From a bacterium (GTDB taxonomy: Bacteria; RBG-13-66-14), in assembly GCA_035528375.1 (NCBI GenBank), contig DATKYS010000069.1, positions 1 to 23,041 on the forward strand: 23,041 nucleotides of DNA, written 5' to 3'. The notes beneath the pieces were generated by a model. The model did not search any database, had not been told where the DNA came from, and saw nothing but the letters and a program-made list of their open reading frames with translations. Positions 20,465 to 23,041 of this stretch are shown one piece after another. Position 1 is the first letter of the stretch, and the number at the start of each line of letters is the position of its first letter. The translations under genes and the position numbers were made by a program.

Positions 20465-22510
20465 CTACAGGCTCAGGGTGTACGCCCGTAGGACCACGCG
20501 AATATCCGACGGGTCGGCACCGATCAAATTTTCCAGCGCCTGGATGTGAATGTGATCCCCGCGCCCCAGAATATCCGCGTCCGCGGCGGCGAGGGTGACC
20601 TGCTTTTCGTGCCCCGCGTTTGTTTTGTTGGCCAGGTTCACCAGGAATCCCGTGTCAGCGGCGTTGTTGTAGAGCTTGAAGTCGAAGTTGCACGTATCCG
20701 GCGCGGGCATCCCGGGGCCAAGGTTGGCGAACACACTGAGATAAAGCGGATACACGACCTCCATCATCTCCTGGCGCTGGTTCAGGATTGCACCCGTGGC
20801 GCACGTACCATCGCACCAGAAGAGATAGTCCCTCGGCGCCCAGACATTCGGGGTGGGGCCGATCACGTCCAGCGGACGCGAGCCGATGTTCAAGCAGGCG
20901 TTGGATATGAGCACACCCGTCCCGTGAGCAGCGTCGTTGCGGAAGAAGTTGCAGTCTATCTTGGTAGGCGCGGCGTCCAGGAGGCGCGTGACGCTGATGC
21001 AGGTCCATGCGCCGTAAGAAATAACGTCGGTATCGTTCTCGGTGGTCCCCACTCCGTCATCTATCTGCATCCGATAGATTGTGCTCGCGGCGGCGGCCCG
21101 GAGAACCCATACGGAATACGTGACGGTCTTACCCGCGAGGTAGGCGAGGACCGGGGCGATGCCCCCGATCCGCTGGCTGATACCCAGACCGTTCACGGCG
21201 CAGGTGAGGCTCAAAGAATAGGAGCCAAAGTAGGCTGTAGCATTACGGGCGACGGTCGGAGGGACACCCGTAAACGGCTCCCACGCCATCGGAACCTCGG
21301 CGGTCTCCTGCCAGATGTCAAAGTTGGGATTCAAGAGCCAGTTGTAGGGAGCGCTGTCGTTGGGAAGCACGAGCAAGTCGCTCTCAGAGGCAGCCCACGC
21401 CTTCTTCAGGCGCCCCTCGGCGATCATGCAGGTATCCACGTAGAAGTCGAAGTCGGTGCCGTCGTTGCGGACGATGCGGAGCTGGATGTCGGCGTCAGCA
21501 CCCATCACGCGGTAGAAGGGCACGCGATCCCAACCGCCGGTGAGCACCCATGTGACAATCGTCCCGGGCACACCGGATGCAGTCCCCCAGAGATAGATGT
21601 CAACAATGCGGCCCACGGCCCCCTGTAGATAGACGTAACCCGCGAGCGTCTTATTCGCGTAGAAACCGGGGGTTACAATGCTCCGGGAGAGCATGTCCCC
21701 GTTCTGTAGCGAGTGGATTTTGCAGGAGTAGGCGCCCTGGTGGACAATCGTAGCCTCCTGCGAGATTACGGAAGTGGCGCCCCCGGTAAATGTCCAGCCC
21801 GTGGGCGGAATATCATAGATGCCGGCGTCCCAGAACTCGAAGGATGAATTGTCCACGAGGTTTTTAAAACCCTCGTTGATGAAGCATTCGTCGGCGTTTA
21901 CCATGATGTTGTCGAGGAAGCCGTCGTCGTGGACGCCCGTCGCCCCGTCATGCTCCACGTCGAAAGCCGTCTCGATATTGGTCAACGAGGTATCCACCAC
22001 CTCGGCGTTCGCGGGGGAACGGGCGATGTCGTCGGCGGTGAGCGCATTGGGCTCGGTGCGAACCAGGACGATCTCCGTGTTATCCACCATGATGGAAACG
22101 GTGTCGGACCCGGTGGACCAGACGACGAGGGAGTCAATGAAGGCGGCGGTCGAGTAGTCCCCCGGCCCCGCCGCGCCGTTCACGATGTCGGTGTCGTCGA
22201 AGCGCAGGTCGTCATCGGCGGTCATCGCCGTCTTCCACACCCGGGTCCCGTCGCCGATGGTCACCTTGTGCTCGGCGTCGAAGAGCCCCGCGGGGGTGGT
22301 CACCCGGCATTCGCCGACGATGGAGCCGTTGTCCACGAAGTCCACGCCGAACCCCTGCCGGACGGCGAGGGCGTTGTTGGCGTCCTTGTTGTTGGCGTCG
22401 AAGTAGAGGCCGTCAACGCGTTTGGCGGCGTTGTCCCCCTCGCCGGGGGTGAGATTTTTCGCTTCGAGGTTCGGGTAGGTGACGAGATCGCGCGGCTTTC
22501 CGAGTGGCAT
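20465..22510 (-). CDS. Phage tail or surface protein with two carbohydrate-binding-like modules
   Basis: The 681-residue product has an N-terminal part (1-210) typical of phage structural proteins. Two related beta-sandwich-like modules follow, at about 217-375 (LVDNSSFEFWD, PTGWTFTGGA) and 388-550 (NWLLNPNFDIWQ, PMAWEPFTGV), each with a G.YS segment about 30 residues later. The C-terminal region (about 550-681) has a different pattern. The modules resemble carbohydrate-binding domains of tail fibres or baseplate proteins, so cell-surface glycan recognition is likely. ATG at 22510 has GTGGAGG at good spacing. A terminator-like hairpin lies just upstream at 22529-22552. The C-terminal end touches the next gene (TAG followed directly by ATG). 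Confidence 0.7.
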   Translation of the reverse strand: MPLGKPRDLVTYPNLEAKNLTPGEGDNAAKRVDGLYFDANNKDANNALAVRQGFGVDFVDNGSIVGECRVTTPAGLFDAEHKVTIGDGTRVWKTAMTADDDLRFDDTDIVNGAAGPGDYSTAAFIDSLVVWSTGSDTVSIMVDNTEIVLVRTEPNALTADDIARSPANAEVVDTSLTNIETAFDVEHDGATGVHDDGFLDNIMVNADECFINEGFKNLVDNSSFEFWDAGIYDIPPTGWTFTGGATSVISQEATIVHQGAYSCKIHSLQNGDMLSRSIVTPGFYANKTLAGYVYLQGAVGRIVDIYLWGTASGVPGTIVTWVLTGGWDRVPFYRVMGADADIQLRIVRNDGTDFDFYVDTCMIAEGRLKKAWAASESDLLVLPNDSAPYNWLLNPNFDIWQETAEVPMAWEPFTGVPPTVARNATAYFGSYSLSLTCAVNGLGISQRIGGIAPVLAYLAGKTVTYSVWVLRAAAASTIYRMQIDDGVGTTENDTDVISYGAWTCISVTRLLDAAPTKIDCNFFRNDAAHGTGVLISNACLNIGSRPLDVIGPTPNVWAPRDYLFWCDGTCATGAILNQRQEMMEVVYPLYLSVFANLGPGMPAPDTCNFDFKLYNNAADTGFLVNLANKTNAGHEKQVTLAAADADILGRGDHIHIQALENLIGADPSDIRVVLRAYTLSL

Positions 22511-22528
22511 GGGTTACCTCCACGGCAT

Positions 22529-22552
22529 GAAAAAACCGCCCCGAGGGCGGCT
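22529..22552 (-). terminator. Terminator between the HicA remnant and the tail gene
   Basis: On the minus strand CCGCCC-TCG-GGGCGG is followed by six T. The stem is the same as that of the protease cassette terminator at 19125-19148. It would end transcription coming from the HicA/IS side before the tail gene. Confidence 0.8.
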
Positions 22553-22609
22553 AAAGGCTACGGTCCTGAATCCTTTTAATTAGATCAAGGCGAAGTTTCT
22601 ACTTATCCA

Positions 22610-22801
22610 TTACTTACATTTCTCCCAGAGTTCAAAGTATTCTTCGCGACTCATCCCGGCAGTTCTCATGTTGCTCCTAATAGCATTAACATTTACTTTC
22701 TTCTTGCGTTGAATTATTACGGGTCTTATTGTACCAGCTCGGTTGTAAGCTCTATGGTCTCCCTTAGCCCTTGTAAACACAAAACCAACACTTTTAAAAA
22801 G
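22610..22801 (-). pseudogene. hicA: HicA-like toxin, 5'-truncated by the insertion sequence
   Basis: The minus-strand frame from about 22801 to the TAA at 22610 encodes 63 residues with no usable start at its beginning; it is blocked by an in-frame stop at 22805-22807. The remnant reads KSVGFVFTRAKGDHRAYN, then RPVIIQRKKKV and IRSNMRTAGMSREEYFEL. This is the HicA/YcfA layout, with the catalytic His in KGDH (KGSH in most members) and the C-terminal helices. The first helix of about 15-20 residues is missing exactly where the IS end begins. HicA is an mRNA-cleaving toxin normally paired with HicB; no HicB is seen downstream. The coding base composition is AT-richer than the neighbouring tail gene. 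Confidence 0.6.
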
Positions 22802-23041
22802 GCATCATATTATCTAACTGGACCAATCGAGGAGTGTATCCTGGAGGTACTTTAGCACGTTTTGGTCGCCGCGGTGGTTGAAGCGGAACTCCATCTCGCG
22901 GATGAACAGGTCGAAGTTGCGTTTGAAGCCGCCGTGATAGACCTTCAGCCGCCGCTTGGCGTAGCCCCAGAAGTTCTCGATGCCGTTGATGTGGCTGCGG
23001 CCGTTGGAGAAGGTCTCGCCGTGATTGACGCGCTCGTGATG
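22801..23041 (-). mobile_element. IS1595/ISXO2-type insertion sequence, one end
   Basis: The element runs off the right edge. Its left end is placed near 22801, where the sequence GGCATCATATTATCTAACTG begins, 13 bp beyond the transposase stop codon, as expected for a terminal inverted repeat. The other end is not in view, so the repeat cannot be confirmed. Confidence 0.6.
22814..23041 (-). CDS. IS1595/ISXO2-like transposase, C-terminal part
   Basis: Seventy-five residues are visible before the stop codon. They contain the family signature NGRSHINGIENFWGYAKRRL and the later FIREMEFRFNHRG, which match the C-terminal end of ISXO2-like DDE transposases; the Glu in GIENFW is expected to be the last catalytic residue. 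The N-terminal part, with the zinc-ribbon and first Asp residues, lies beyond the window. The coding composition is GC-rich, unlike the HicA remnant next to it. Confidence 0.85.
   Translation of the reverse strand, partial: HHERVNHGETFSNGRSHINGIENFWGYAKRRLKVYHGGFKRNFDLFIREMEFRFNHRGDQNVLKYLQDTLLDWSS

Larger units (their letters stand above)
17573..22552 (-). mobile_element. Prophage remnant: tail, lysis and accessory genes
   Basis: From 22510 down to 17573 all genes are on the minus strand, opposite to the host genes, and are short and tightly packed. They include a tail-like protein, an M15 peptidase and several holin-sized membrane proteins. No integrase, terminase, capsid or portal gene is in view, so the element extends past the right edge or is a remnant. 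The left border falls at or near the 3' end of the host HepI-type gene. No attachment-site repeat could be identified. Confidence 0.65.

Noticed and set aside
20028-20549. Plus-strand 173-codon frame opposite the DKLGHF membrane protein
   Set aside because: Low-complexity Ser/Pro/His-rich product in a region where the minus strand carries a coherent membrane protein.
20546-21628. Plus-strand 360-codon frame opposite the tail protein gene
   Set aside because: The minus-strand frame is continuous over 681 codons with domain-like repeats and fits the phage gene order.
17099-22552. tRNA gene or attachment-site repeat at the phage border
   Set aside because: No cloverleaf-like sequence or convincing direct repeat was seen near 17573-17629; the other border is out of view.

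Overview
The window appears to come from a GC-rich, diderm, uncultured-type bacterium. About 17.6 kb of high-GC, plus-strand chromosomal genes is followed by about 5 kb of minus-strand phage-derived genes and then by the end of an insertion sequence. The host genes are dominated by signal-peptide proteins, beta-propeller repeat proteins, GYF_2-type modules and a secreted peptidase with a type-IX-secretion-like C-terminal sorting tail. That mix resembles deep-branching FCB-related candidate phyla (Coatesbacteria, Eisenbacteria or Fermentibacteria types). The taxonomic guess rests on gene style only, because no rRNA or other marker gene is present.

Host part (131-17629, all plus strand). In order: a secreted CsgG/FlgO-like plus TolB-like propeller protein; a secreted TPR-like protein; a very AT-rich ApeA-type HEPN anti-phage gene (2885-4237); a membrane-anchored eight-bladed PQQ-type propeller; a small membrane protein with a His-rich segment, coupled to a zinc-type CDF exporter with two C-terminal domains; a small FxLYD-like protein; an M20 (ArgE/DapE-type) amidohydrolase; a GYF_2-GYF_2-RDD membrane protein; a DUF2723 multi-spanning GT-C-like protein; SecG with a clear terminator; a secreted YbjN-like protein; an M28 peptidase interrupted by a Ycf48/BNR propeller; and a NusG_II protein paired with a Gx/HepI-type membrane protein. 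Extended -10 promoter elements (TGn before the -10 hexamer) recur in the intergenic gaps.

Phage part (22552-17573, minus strand). A 681-residue tail or surface protein with two carbohydrate-binding-like modules is followed by a DKLGHF-type membrane protein. Next is an AT-richer two-gene cassette with its own consensus promoter and terminator, encoding a DUF5678-like protein and a retropepsin-like aspartic protease. A lysis-like cluster follows: a holin-sized membrane protein, an M15 peptidase that is probably the endolysin, and two further small membrane proteins. The last phage gene runs 57 bp into the 3' end of the host HepI-type gene, so the host/phage border lies there.

Right edge (22610-23041). 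An IS1595/ISXO2-type transposase (C-terminal part only) sits directly against a 5'-truncated HicA-like toxin remnant. The remnant is followed by a terminator whose stem is the same as that of the protease cassette.

The most notable items are the foreign ApeA gene spliced immediately upstream of a host start codon, the autonomous protease cassette in the phage late region, the HicA remnant cut by an IS, and the peptidase with a propeller nested inside its catalytic domain.
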